From Lepiota brunneoincarnata (lineage: Eukaryota; Basidiomycota; Agaricomycetes; Agaricales; Agaricaceae): DNA of 64,000 bases. The stretch covers positions 1 through 64,000 of the forward strand of contig JAEBUN010000039.1 of NCBI GenBank assembly GCA_023014365.1. Direction: 5' to 3'. Of this stretch, positions 8,401 through 20,600 are shown piece by piece. Each line of letters opens with the position of its first letter. Within the stretch, counting starts at the first letter, position 1. The translations under genes were made by a program, and so were the position numbers. The notes under the pieces were generated by a model that worked only from the letters and a program-made list of their open reading frames with translations, was not told the origin of the DNA and ran no database searches.

Positions 8401-10108
8401 TCTCCCCGAGCAGCTTGCTGAAATCCACGCCGGGTGGAAAGATGATGTACTTCTCGAGGCCGACGGTCAAGTTTCGCCACTGGATAAAACAGTCTTCGAG
8501 CCATGTGTGGTTGACAATCGGAATGGACCATGCACGAGCTTTTTCGACTTTAACACCGTTTAGACTGCGCAGTTTGACAGTTGTTGGGCTGATTTCTGGA
8601 TAAAAGTGTGGCGTACTTACTATGCAGCGACGAGGACAGTGTTGCGACCTGACATGCTCGGGGTAAAGGATGCCCCCATGGCAGTTATCATCCGCTTGAT
8701 GTATTCGCGAGCTTCGCCTGTGTAATTTGTTACTGTGATCTCCTGTATAATGGTGAATACGAGGGGTGCAGGGTTGAGAACACGAAACATACGTGAGCGC
8801 TAAACCCTTCGATTGGTTTTCGGGGCACCGGGTAGTGTAACAGTTGGTCAACTGGTCGCGGCATGAGCCCAGTTGATTGGACGTGGTACATCCATGCGAG
8901 AGTTCCGATCGTCTTTCTGCTTCGGAAAGCCTACTCGAGGCATGAGACTACGGTACGCACGGGAACGCGTCCATGATAACGCACCGTTGCGTAGGCTTTC
9001 CCATTCCTCCACCGGGTGATCAATATATCACATTCTGCAACCGCCCTCGCCTCCTTCCTATCTCTCCGCTTCTCTTTCGCCTCACTCGAGCCTTCATCGT
9101 CATCTCCAGGGTACCTCAAGACCTCTCCACCAGCCCTCCGAACTCCGATTTCGACCGCCTCCCTCCTCGACCCATATAAGCTCAACGTCCAGCTGAGCAA
9201 TATCTTCTTGCCGCCCCACGCACCCCGCTTGAAGGGCATGAGATCCGCATCCTTTGGAATACGAACCTTGGAACCGGGAGACGCAGTGAACAGGCTCGCG
9301 GTAGCCATCATCGCTTTCTTGACTCTGCCATCCTTCCGCCGCCTTGTCACCACCGTCCTCCTTGTTTGATCCATTCGGCTCAACACCCGTAATTTGCTGG
9401 AGAAGGGGTGGGTCTGGCCAGAGGTAAGGCTCGAGGGTGAGGTTCCTGAGACCGAGTCGGACAGAGTCATCGAACCAATGGGGGAGGAGAATACGAATGC
9501 CAGTGAATTCGCGGTGTGCGAGGGCAGTTGCGTACTTGTGGGAGTTTGGGGAGATAGCAAAGAGGTGAGTGACATCGTTAGTGAGGCCTGTGCGCCACTG
9601 TCCACCGAGGGCAGTGATACCAGCAGAGAGGACCTCGAGGTCGTGCGTTGGGAGCTGATTGACGAAGAGTATGAGTTAATATGGATGATTAGGATATGAT
9701 AGGTGCATACTTCAGCGGCGCAGGCTACACAGCCTGAGAAGAGCATGGCCGGGTCAACGGAATGATATTGAGGCCTGGGAGATAATGAGACGGGCGCTGG
9801 GTGAGAAGAGAGACATACGGCTGCATCTTGCCGAGCACGAGTGAACGGTCTACCCACGAATCCTTGATCAAAGTGTTCAGTAGGTAGAGTACGAAGATGC
9901 CGGTTGTACTCACGCAGACCACTACTGTCCCTTCTGGTACGGCATTGCAGCCTTCGAAGTACTGTGAGTTGGAAATAACGTGGGTTGCATTGGTGATCGA
10001 GTCGGCTTTTATGGCTCCATTCTTGCTGAGTGCATATTCGAGCTGCTCCTGCCTTTGTGGTAGCAGAGACGACGCGAGGGAGTATCTAAGGCCTTGAAAG
10101 AGGCCCAT
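5465..10108 (-). CDS. Six-BRCT protein, Rtt107/Brc1-like DNA damage scaffold
   Basis: Multi-exon gene; start taken at ATG 10,108 (MGLFQGLRY). BRCT1 runs to about 9,800 (LFQGLRYS...THVISNS, then DSWVDRSLVLGK after an intron). BRCT2 (GITALGGQW...VTHLFAIS...ILLPHWFDDSV) is at 9,660-9,440. BRCT3 (WGGKKILLSW...AECDILITRW, IGTLAWMY) is at 9,230-8,870. BRCT4 (ITVTNYTGEAREYIKRM...IPIVNHTWLEDCF) is at 8,750-8,500. A long Ser/Lys/Glu-rich linker with charged repeats covers 8,400-6,150. C-terminal BRCT5 (CTHLIAPHLVRTEKFLCAL) and BRCT6 (HVISC..DISIWRPLAAQG) end at TAA 5465. The last intron is 5666-5718 (53 nt, CTGAC branch site) and joins GGQ to LVQQ. Four N-terminal plus two C-terminal BRCTs is the Rtt107/Brc1 arrangement. 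Members scaffold repair at stalled forks by binding gamma-H2A and Slx4/Smc5-6. It is the first host gene beside the telomeric element. Confidence 0.82.
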
Positions 10109-10187
10109 GGGTGCAATCACAAAGCACAATCACCAATGTTAACGTTCATGGGTGACACACCACGCGACACGCGATCACATGACTGAT

Positions 10188-11597
10188 CTACAGCAGCATA
10201 CACGCCAAAACCGAGGCTGCAGCACCAATAATCTTAGGTAAAATGCCCCCTGTGCCCGCCCGCACAGCCGCACGAGCGCTCTCCGCGGCCATGGCCTGCT
10301 TCTGTGCCTCCCACGCCCGATTATTCGCATCGATGAGCGCCTGCCACTCCCAACGTGCACGTTCCTCCTTCTCTTGACGAAGCTGGCGCTGCAACGCTTC
10401 CAGAGCTCTCTCTTGCTCTCTCGCCTGAGACTCGAACCGAGACGACCATTCGGTCTCATGGTCGCGACGCCATCGACTGTACCTCTCTCTATCTTCCAGA
10501 GTCTCTGCCTGCAGGCGCTCTCGAGATGTCCTCTCGTGTTCCAGACCCTCCGTCAGCAGCCAATCTCTCCCTCTCCCACCTCGCTATCTTCTCCTGCAGG
10601 TCTGCTCGCTCTACTGCTAGCTCTCGCATCAATCCCAAGTTCTTCTTCGACATCGCAGTTATCTCCATTTTGAGCTCCGCGACCTCCTGTCGATGCCGGG
10701 CAATGACCTGCTCCAGTTCCCCTCGGCGTACAGACCCTGCTGCAGTTTCCTCAACCCGCTTACCCTCTAGCCGGATCTCCTCTTGGATCTGAACGCTAGG
10801 CCGGCACCAGCGTGAGGATATGCCTGAGCACTGCATGGGCACTTTCTAGGCTGCGGTTGTGTCGCATAAAGCGCGCGCCGCCTCTGACAAGATCATTGAA
10901 AATTTTCGACTTGAGTTGCTCCTCGCGTTTCTCCCCCTCTTCTCTGGCTTTGTCCCAGAATGTTGTCAGGACAACCACATTCTTGAATGTTTTCTCACCA
11001 CAAAGATTCCGGAACATCCTCAGATTGCGACTCGATTGACCACCGAACCTCGGATCCGATACACGCTGCACGTATACGAGGCCGTTCAGCTTTCGTCCTT
11101 CGTCGTACCTTGTAGTTTAACGTCAATACGAGATAATCAATCGAGATTCGAGGATTCACTCACTCTTGAACTAAGAAATCAGCAATTTTCTTCAAGACCT
11201 CCGTATCAGTCATATGCTCCCGCGAATCGTCAAAGCCAGGCGTGTCGACTAATACCGTATTGCGGCCGCTGGCGTTATCGCGAAAGCGAACAAGTTGGAC
11301 ATGACTTGTCTCAGAGTCGAGACCATCCCCCGTCTTGACGCTCGTATCGCCTGTAAGAAGCCTGATAAACTGCAGGTGAACCAGGCTCAAGTTAGTCTTA
11401 ACGCAAACTTGCGAGTGAATATCCTCACCGACGATTTCCCCGATCCAGTGGAGCCCATCACCCTGATACGTTTGGGAGTGGATGAGGTACCGCCGCCAAA
11501 ATGGACGGATAAAAGCTGCTCACGCTATTACGACATCTTGCTGCTTTCCCCCTGTCTGGGCTGGGACAGAACCAGTGTTGTGGCGTTGTGCAGGCAT
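10188..11597 (-). pseudogene. P-loop GTPase (fungal AIG1-like G domain) with two frameshifts
   Basis: Start ATG at 11,597. Exon 1 ends ..DVVIA, exon 2 is VMGSTGSGKSS (Walker A), and an intron follows directly. Next come FIRLLTGDTS and VLVDTPGFDDS (G3), then YDEGRKLNGLVYVQRVSD and VVVLTTFWD, where W-D stands in place of NKxD. A coiled coil follows, and the C-terminus GGILPKIIGAAASVLACMLL looks like a tail anchor. The intron after GKSS matches the two copies at 50-54 kb. The frame breaks at about 10,800 (..ILTLVPA to VQIQEEIRLEG) and again at about 10,555 (..ARWERERL to EGLEHERTSRE). No intron can explain either break, so this is a recent pseudogene or the sequence has two single-base errors. 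Function in this fungal family is unknown. Confidence 0.7.
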
Positions 11598-12056
11598 CGT
11601 GCTGAATGCGGAGTAAGGTACCGGGGCTCTGCTCCAGTTTATAGCCTTAGAGCTTGGTTGGCCTCATGCAATCCACAACCTAACCACGCAGCCCCCATGA
11701 TGCGATAAAAATACCCCAAAACAGAAGTAGGCCGCTGTGGTCGACAATTTAGGGCACACCTTCCCAATCCCGTGTAAAGCAAACATCGAACATGGTTCCC
11801 GGACAACAAACTCGCTACGGCCCTCTTCCTCCTAACCAAGCCGGCCGAAATAATTAGCCTCAGGCTTAGCAGGACGCTGCGTTGGGCGTACAAAACTCTT
11901 CATCTGCTAAAGCTCTTCTTTTGTCATAAACCGTCGGTGAGCCACCACAACCCCTTCAGGTTGTGTTGCCTCTAATTACATTCGGAATATTGAAAGTTCA
12001 TAAGTCTCCAGACTATCGTACATACAGGAATCATGTCTTCAATAAATAATTTAGTG
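11598..12056. other. Intergenic spacer
   Basis: Short spacer between the GTPase start and the prolyl oligopeptidase stop. It includes the presumed GTPase promoter (minus strand). No gene, repeat or RNA is recognised. Confidence 0.4.
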
Positions 12057-15000
12057 TTAATTCAGCGAGCGCCTAGTCGCTCGCTCGCCGGCAAGTCCCA
12101 GGGACTGAGCGACAAAACCCCACTTATCGGCAGCATCTTTGATGCTGGAGACCAATCAATAACAGAGCGGCACAAAACGAAGCCCGAACTTACTGCCGAT
12201 CTGTTGACTTGCCATAGCCATGACCGAGCCAAGTCTTGTCTACACGGAAGAGTAGCGGGTTCGGGTTCTGAGGCAAACTATGTTGAAGCGTCGCGATAAA
12301 CTTGAGGGAATGCATTGGAACGACACGATCATCAGCTGTGGATGACCTTGAGTCAGGTGGTGGCTGATATCAGCTTCGTAGAACTGCCTACCAGCATTGA
12401 CCATGAGCAATGTGGCTGGCAAAGCCTTATCGGTGGGCACGTTATGTAAAGGTGATAGTGGATAGATATAGTCGAACTCTTCAGGAATACGAGGATCACC
12501 ATATTCGCTCGTCCATGCTTTCCCTGGTGAGGGTTAATGTTAATCCAATCAATATGGATATCACAAACCGCCTGTGAACATGTAGAACTGGGGTGCAGTA
12601 ATGAGGGTACTGAATTTAGCAGTTTGAAAGACGGCTGATTACCTTAAGAAGGTCCGCAACGCCACCTTCAGCAATGGCGGCGCCAAAGGTCCCTTCTGGT
12701 GCTCGAACTATAGAAGCGCAGACAACAAGGCCTATTAGAATCATGAGCTGTGCCCAAAAACAGAGACAAGAGCGGATGTCTGACCGCCATTGGATGCGCC
12801 ACTAATTGCTACCTTCCCCGGGGCAGCGTATTTGTTCTTCACAAGAAATTGCCTTCGAAATATCATCTCTATGAGTCTGTGATAAGGACTGGCGAACTGC
12901 GGACATACGCGGCGGAAATGAAGTCATCGAAACTGGTTCCCTATTAAAAAGGTGAGTGGCTGCACCAATAGTATGGATCTTCGTTTACAAACCTTATTTT
13001 CTCGTCTCCCACTCTTGTGCCATTCCTCGCCAAATTCGCCTCCGCCCCTGATGTTCGGAACGGCAAGAATGGCACCATACATCTGCAGGAACGTAAGGAG
13101 TATTGGACTAAAAAATGGGTCCGCCGATACGGCGAACCCCCCGTAACCTACGTGACGCTCGTCAGATATTGCCTTCGCACCCTTTGACCCCAACGGGAGA
13201 AAAGGGCCCACCGTATTGAATGGCTGCCGCCGTTCCATTGAATTCCGTTGATTTGTGGCGAACGATGAACATTGGAACCTTAATGCCGTCATGAGACTCG
13301 TACCAGACTTGCCTGGACTCGAAGTCATCCGGGTTCAATCCGTTGACCTTCGTCATCCGAAGGATGCTGAAACGTTGTGACTCTGGAGCCATAAAGTCGT
13401 AACGGGCAATGTTGCCAGGCGTGTTAAACCCGGCTAGTGTCACGAAGAAATGGGGTTGCTTCTCTCTGTTTGCTATCGTTGCGGCGCCGACAAAGTTTTC
13501 CGCCAGACGGTCTAGCTGTACACCTTCCTTGGAATAAAGGTAAATTTCATCTTTGGCCTGAGAGCGTCGTATCAGCGCCAAATAAAACAAACCAAAATCG
13601 AATTGCTAGTGAGATTACATTACGCTTGTAAATGACCACGAAGTATTCCTTGTTGACGCAATTAGCTTGGACGAGCTTCGCATCCTTCACTTCCGGAATA
13701 AGGTCACGAGTTTCTCCATCCCTCGACAGGTCGATAGTGACGAACTTATATTGGGGCGCGCCCAGGTTGGTCTTGACATATAGCAGTGACCCATGGTTCG
13801 TTATTCTGTACTATGAGTCGGAAAAAATTCATGGGGGGGGTGGGAAAGATATTCTTACATGCTGTAGTCACCAGCATATTCGTTGATGACCTTCTGCCAC
13901 TGGATCCCAGGCTTGATTCCGCCCTCACTAAGGTCCGCAACCCACACGAGATTTTGCTGGTAATATGAGAGTCACTTGGATGGCCTATGATAAAATTACA
14001 AAGCCATGCCTTCGAGGTATCCTTGTACTGATACAGGAAGAGATATTTTCCGTCTTCAGAAGTATTCGCATCAAATACCCACTCCCGGTTGTTTGTGTCT
14101 TGATGTACGATGATGTCTTCAGCTATACTGCTTGGTTAATTCCATTAAACTTAGGAGCTACGTCGTCCTTACATTGAGGTGTTCCAATCTTATGATAACA
14201 TACCATAGCATCTCTGTCAGCGACCCTCTCCACATGAGGATCGCGAGCAGGGTAGCGCTGCAGTATTCGCGTCAAGGCATTGATACGTTGGACGAAAGGG
14301 CAATAAGTCACACCTGGTAAAGAAAACCATTGGAGTCTTTCGTCCACGTTATGGATGAGAACTTGAACCATCTCACTTCATCTGGGAGTCTACCGTCTTC
14401 TCCTTTGGTTATCGTTTCCTGAGACAATGGAGAGCTTGTAGGGCGAACGTATATTGTCGCAAAATCACCTCCCTGTACCGGAAGGATCAAACAATGTGTG
14501 TATGTCGAAATATGATAACCCACCAAGTGAGATATTGCATAAGCAAAATACTTGCCACAGGGGGAGAATCGACAGGTGGTTATGACTGCACCACCGTCCA
14601 CAGCAAGCACGTTGGGCTATCGGGGGTCAAATCAGCGGGAAATTTCCGATTACCGGGGAATCCCCACATCAACAAACACGTCACCGATGTCATTGTCCTC
14701 TTTCGAGAAGTCAGGGAGCGCAGGTTCCTTGGAGCGATAAATGACTGGACGGTCCACACTTTGAGCCCCGTGTCCTCCTTACGTTATAGAGAAAGACAAG
14801 ACGCACCAGACTGTGCCTGTAGACCACTATTGTAAAACCAATACCAATGTCCGTCATCAAGTAGAGTGGGCGCAGAGAACTGCAACAGGAGATGATCGTA
14901 AGGACACCGATGAAACATAGGAGAATGCCGAGCAGTCACCTTTGCATAATTCAGACTTGCACGGAATTTGTCCTCGAGCTCGTGCCTATCCAGATTCTGG

Positions 15001-15188
15001 TCCATGTAGACTTGTGCGAAAGCGGCCTGAACCGTCGTCCAGCTGTCTACCTCCTTGGAACTCTCTTCGAGCCATTGATATGGGTCCGATATATGCACTT
15101 CGCCCTTCAACGCGCTATGATAAACGTCGACGTGGTCAGAACGACGGGTAGGGGGGTAGTTTCCGGGACTCCATGACGTAGGCGACAT
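12057..15188 (-). CDS. Prolyl oligopeptidase (peptidase family S9A)
   Basis: Begins [18 protein letters not shown] and continues DPYQWLEE, the usual start of S9A prolyl oligopeptidases. Beta-propeller segments ([37 protein letters not shown]) fill 14,600-13,300. The hydrolase domain has [14 protein letters not shown], the conserved [18 protein letters not shown] with the catalytic Ser at codon 12,792-12,794, DDRVVP with Asp at 12,328-12,333, and GHGYGK with His at 12,220-12,222. All three triad residues are intact. Short introns can be spliced in frame throughout, for example one joining QYG to YGGFAVSAD. The stop is TAA 12,057. Enzymes of this family cut after proline in small peptides. In a few mushrooms a paralogue (POPB) instead cleaves and macrocyclises ribosomal cyclic-peptide precursors, while POPA is the general form. 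Which type this is cannot be decided by eye. A P450 in the same orientation lies 1.1 kb upstream. Confidence 0.92.
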
Positions 15189-16299
15189 CGTTGTCCGAAA
15201 CCTAGGTTGGAAGTAAACTCGAAAATGTGCCGGTTTTGTGCAAGTAAGGGGGCTGACGCTTACCGTGTGTGAACCTGTAAGTTGGTTTTCCCTGGTTAAC
15301 TACGGCTGATCGTCCTACAGAGTAGGTGCAACAAGCGCAGCCTGCAGAACATCAGATCATCGATAATCGTCAGATAAGATCACTATGCACATGTCACAGT
15401 CCCATGGACTCACACGGCCGCTGAATGGAAGCTGCAACCTAAAACTAGGCTGGGTTGTGATTTTTCGTTGACCACAGGGGCGTGGGGTCCTTCTGCTGGA
15501 GCATGGGGAATTTGTCCCAGGCCTGGTAGATATGACCCATTGGACTGGTGCGTGATGTTCACATGATTCTGGCATAGGGATCAATGAAAGGTCGAGGAAC
15601 CCTGTCGATTAGAGTTGTTGTTATCAAGATTGGTGTGTGTGTGATAGTCCTGAAGCTTGAGACGCCACACAAACTAGTAGCATGTGATCATCGGAATCAC
15701 TTATCATTTCTGGCAACAGGTGACGAGCTCATGGATGAGCGCTAAGCCCTTGAACGGGGCACGCTAGTACCACCAACCATTCTACTTAGAAGCTGGCCAG
15801 TCAAGTCCATCCCGTGCAACACGGCGACCCCCTTAACACTGGTAGCATCTCTCCTTACGTCAAAGATATAGTTTTAAACTGACGACCCTGGCGCCGAGGG
15901 AGAACCCAGAGCTTGTTCGACACAGGACAGCAACCTCCCCCGCCAAGTAACTCAGGCAGACGGTCACCACCCGAGAGCTTAATTCTTCTCCATGTCCATC
16001 CCAAAGCGATTCCATGATGTAATATTCAGGGTTAGTCGATCCAACAAGCTCGCGCCAAAAATAATAGAGGGCCGGATCTCGGGGTGCACCTGAAATTTGG
16101 CTCTTCCAGAATAGGTGTCGTCGCATGATAATTGGGGCTATGAGGGTTCAAGTTACAGGTCTATCCTGGTCTATACCAGGTGAGTTTGTCCCGTTGCAGA
16201 ACTGTATGTACAGTACATCTTCTTCATTGTGACTACCACGGTGTGATTCCTTCTTGACCTATAGTATTACATCTCACTATGGTTAAACGCCTGACCAGT
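15189..16299. other. Intergenic region between POP and P450
   Basis: Contains the POP promoter side. One 88-codon frame on the minus strand (15,860-16,126) has no recognised family and may be chance. I looked here and on the far side of the P450 for a short cyclic-peptide precursor gene and saw none. Confidence 0.4.
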
Positions 16300-18423
16300 T
16301 TACATCTCGTGCGCATCGATAGCCGCATTTTCAATAAGAGTCTCAACACCTTGGTATCTCGGCTTGATAACGACTTTGAACGGTTTCGGACACCTACAAA
16401 GCGAACTGGTCAGTGAAATTTATCCACCTAGCACCGTAACAATGACTCACGTAGCCAAACCAGAAGTGGTTATTTCATGGGAGAGCTTGATTCGTTCACC
16501 GTTCTGGTCGAGTGGTGCTTCGATAGTGTATGATGCGAGCAGGCTGACAACAATCGAATACAACGCATCCAGACTGAAGTAGCGGCCGGGGCAGACCCTG
16601 CAAGCAACTAGTAAGTCAGGGTTGTGCTACCTGTTCACGGGGGTAACGCACCGACGTGCATAACCGAACGCATATGTGATCGGGTCCAGCACATCTGGAT
16701 TCAGCTGGCCATCTCGAATGAACCGATCTGGTATGAACTCGTATGGCTCCGGGTAGGTCTCTGGATCGTGAGAGACAGTCCTTGCATAAGGATATCAGGA
16801 TCCTAGGATAGTATAGGCTATGGGGAAGAATATGTGCACCATGTACACCCGATGACGATCGACCCTTTGGGAATGAAGTACCCCCGATAGATATCATCCT
16901 CGGAGACGGCATGAGGGGCAGCTGCCAGTTATGGTCATATCAGCTCTTGTCCGGGGGATGGAGGTTGAGAAGAGACTGACAAAGAGGTGCCACGTTGTGC
17001 CATCTTAGCAATTCTTTTACTATGGCATTGATATAAGGAAGGTTTGGCTGATCGCTGAAACTAGGCAGGCGGCCACGACCGACGATAGTATCAATTTCCA
17101 TATGGGCCTTTGCCTGCACTTCCGGGTAGGAAGCCATAGCGACGAGGAGTGTGTAGGTGGGGGATAACGTCTGTATTGCAGTAAAATGACTCAGAAATAT
17201 TGAAAACGGTGTCGAGCAGTTTTACCTACTGTGTCCACACCAGCTATTGGGGAGATATGATGAAAATAGAACCGGGCCAGTAGATTGAAAACGATGGGCT
17301 CACCAACATACGCAACACCTACGCAATTCTTAATCAGTGCCTCGACCTCCTCGTTGTCTATAGCTTCCGCTACGTCCCTGAGCATATGTACCAGGACACA
17401 TTCCTTGGCCTCATTACATGCCTACAAGTGATCATGAACTAGGTGGCCTTAATTGTTTCGAAACGCTCACCATCTTCTCCCTGACTACTTTATATGGACC
17501 CTCTCTCGTCGCTCGGATGTTCTTGTTCCAATTTTCCGCTTGAATCTTAAAACCAGCGCCGGGGAACCAGTGCGGCATGTATTTCAACCACGGGAACATG
17601 TCAACAAGGAACGAACCAAACATTGTGGCTGAGGAAAGACTGTTCATCGCTTCCGTCGCATTAGTGATATAGGGATCGTCGTCCCCCTGTACTTCAATCC
17701 CGTAGAGAGAGTCCATGAGGGAATTGATAAGCGAACTGAGGAAGGATGAAGTATGGGGTGGTTAGCAGGACTATAGATGATCTGATACTACGCACAATTG
17801 AAGATGAGCAGCATATCGTTCCGGTGCGCGAAGCAAACGCTGGAGAAGTAACCTCGACTGTTTCTCGTGAAACCTGTGATAACCACGAACTTTGGACTGG
17901 CCAAAGTACTGGTTGAAAAATCGTCGATGCCTTTTCCAATAATCCCCATATTGCATGAAAGTCATGTTCCAACTCCAGTCAAGTCTGCCCCGACAAGTCA
18001 AACCATGAGTGACTGCGAAGAACGCGAACAACTTACACCTCGTTCATCATACGGGTAATAACGCGGTTCGAATATTTCCCGGATCTCTTTTCCATCAACT
18101 CATCGACTACGTTGGCAGAACCAAGAATTACGACGCGTTGGCCCATCAGGTTTATAGAAACAATGTCCCCTGGTATGTGCAAGCCCAATCAGGATGTAGT
18201 GGATGACGATCAGATTATACCTACCGTACTGTTTGAACCACTGGTCGAACGTCAGCCACCATCCTTCTCGTGGCATGTCCAATATATTCCCAATGAGAGG
18301 GAGAGGTTTTGGACCCGGGGGACAGGGCAACTTTGGGGCTGACCATTGGCTCCAGCGATAGAGAAGCGGGATCAACGCAGTCAGAGCTGCGATGACACCA
18401 AGAGGAGTGGCTTCTGTTATCAT
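16300..18423 (-). CDS. Cytochrome P450 monooxygenase
   Basis: Starts MITEATPLGVIAALTALIPL, an N-terminal membrane anchor, followed by the proline-rich hinge PCPPGPKPLPLIGN. C-helix: YGDYWKRHRRFF. I-helix: SPIAGVDT joined to TLSPTYTLL across an intron (17,168-17,228 region). ExxR: VKELLRWHN. PERF-like: FIPDRF. Heme loop: AFGYARRVCPGRYF, split by an intron, with the ligand Cys at codon 16,591-16,593. A 60-nt intron splits the Trp in IVIGCTW/TVSHDPETYP. The C-terminus reads CPKPFKVVIKPRYQG and stops at TAA 16,300. All key residues are present; the second Gly of FGxGR is Ala. It is an ER-bound oxidase of the Agaricomycete secondary-metabolism/xenobiotic kind, substrate unknown. Its orientation and closeness to the POP gene raise the possibility of a shared pathway. 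Confidence 0.92.
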
Positions 18424-20600
18424 GGAGAGGTTAGGGCGAGGGAATAGAGGACATGGGCAGCTATAAAAATCCTCCGAAACTAGGGCTTGCCCTGTACGGA
18501 AAGTGAGGTGGCAAATATTTGTCCACCGATCCCGTTTGGTGACGGCCCAGAAGGTTGGATGCGATGTTTTCGTGAGCTTGCAGGGTCGCCAGATATTGCC
18601 CTAGACATGAGGCATGGAGAATCACCTGCTTCTCGTGTAGTTGAGCTCAGTGGCTGAAATGAACGCGCCCGGCGGTTGCCAGGGGACAGGCTGCCAGAGC
18701 ACCAATAGAATTGCTCAGTGGGCGTACAAATCAACACAAAGAGCATAGTGGTTTACCAAAGCGCTTGCAGAAAGGTGTTCTAAAGAACCCTTCTTAATGT
18801 TTATATTGTCGATGATTTCAAATACGAAGGCTACCCCGTCTTTTTTGCACTCTACGCATCGATGGGCATCACTCACAAGCACACTATCCCACCTCTGCAA
18901 CCCGCTCACCTAGGACACAATCCGCCGGTCCGTTCACGAGATACCCCGGCTTCCCCAAAACAATCACAGAATGCTTCGCGGGCGGTTGCAAACTCGTGCC
19001 CCTCAAGTTACGCTATGGCTTCATCTACCCTCAGTTGTCGAAGTAAGCACGTTCTGGCCACGTTGAGCCGCGTTTGCAGACCAGGTCCTCGCGCTCTGCC
19101 TTTCGTCATCTTCCGTCCGGCGAGTCCCAAGCCCAGCTTGGCGCTACGAAAGCAACCTTCACCATAAAAGAGAGAGTCTAGGCCATCTGAGGTCGAAGAC
19201 AAAGTTACGGGCTAGTCCATTTGGAACGTGCATAGATGTATTTGGAGACGCTGCGAAGAAGGATATCAAAACGGGTATGTCAGCGGGCCACAGCGGCTTG
19301 ACGGTTTTGGATCTCCACCAAGTCATGGAGCTACTATGACGAGTTCCGCCGGAGTTCATATGTTCCCCATATATTGCCCCATTCTGAGGTCTTCTGGCCG
19401 TACCATTTCCGCTATGCTGTAGCAGATGGTGTTCCCTAGATCTAGTTGTTCCATGAGTGGGCAGTACGCTGCTTTCAACCAGCATTTTGTCGACGCCATC
19501 GTTACCAACTTTCAAGATGATAAGACTGTTTTTCTTCCTTAAACCCTCCCTTGATATCCCTCCGAACTCCCTTCTCCGAGAACTTCCGCTGTCTCTCCGT
19601 TCGTCGGGGCCTTCACCCCTGATCTCCTGGGCACAACTTCGGTGATTTCTAAACAGCTTAGTTTGTTACATCTTTTTCACTGCCGACTTCTTGTGTTGAA
19701 GTACTGCGAAAGGAATCCGCACCCCGAAGGAGAGGAAGGGCGGTGGTACGGATTGATGAGTTCGGTAGGGTAAGGGCATGAGGGCCAACACGAGGCAGTT
19801 TAGAGTGGGAAAGAGCAATCGCCGACATATATACGCCCATCTCGCACGAAATTATTAGCTGTTGCCAACTCTAGAGTCAGCAGGTCACTATTGGTACCGC
19901 CCATGCTGGAACCATCCTTCACAAGGCAAGGAATAACGGATTGGCACACATCTATATCTCTCACTGGAAAGCCGGGCTCCGATATCGGAACAAGCTTCGA
20001 GTTTCGGTCTCGTTGCTTCGTTTGACCCCATCATTTACTTTTCCAACATTAATATAGATTAATATAGTCCAGATCAACACTGGGAATTGAACATCATAAC
20101 TTTGACCTCCCTAAAATGGTCCACAGATTCCTGTCAGGAGCTCCACACTCCAGATTCCGGTACCGGGCGTTCGTTTGATAGTAATCGATCAGTGGTACTG
20201 TGATAACGAGTGGTGGATTCATTACCGCTCTTTAATATCCTAGAGCCTAGAGCCTGGGATCATGAAGCTTGGTCACTTGGTGTGCCATGAGTCCTGCTGA
20301 ACTTAACTTTGGAAGAGCGCGAGCAGTGTGTGGATGTTGCTCTGCCCCCCGTGGGGGCATCTAACTTGGAGCAATTACACTAAAAGCAGTAAGTCTATTC
20401 TACCTTCGATCATAAAATTCTGATGAGCCTGAGTTTCGGCTAGTGCTATCATAACACGATGAAGAGGAAAGGATACCACATAGTCGAGATACAACTCGAG
20501 GCATTCGGGGTATTCTCAGAGAGGACTAGGCTGCGCTGATCCAGGTTTCCGATAGTAGTTTTCTCCCGAAGCCCCAGAGAAGACCTAGGACTTATATCTG
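18424..20600. other. Gene-poor region, nothing recognised
   Basis: Short frames only. A frame on the + strand at about 19,452-19,540 (MSGQYAAFNQHFVDAIVTNF then a stop) has protein-like composition, but I found no exon to join it to. The region contains the P450 promoter side. No repeats or RNA genes are seen. Confidence 0.35.

Noticed and set aside
6301..8603. Several plus-strand Ser/Pro-rich frames
   Set aside because: Complement of the acidic/basic linker of the BRCT gene.
15189..20600. Possible cyclic-peptide precursor gene near the POP/P450 pair
   Set aside because: I scanned for short frames of the precursor type on both strands and found none that fit; not reported as a feature.
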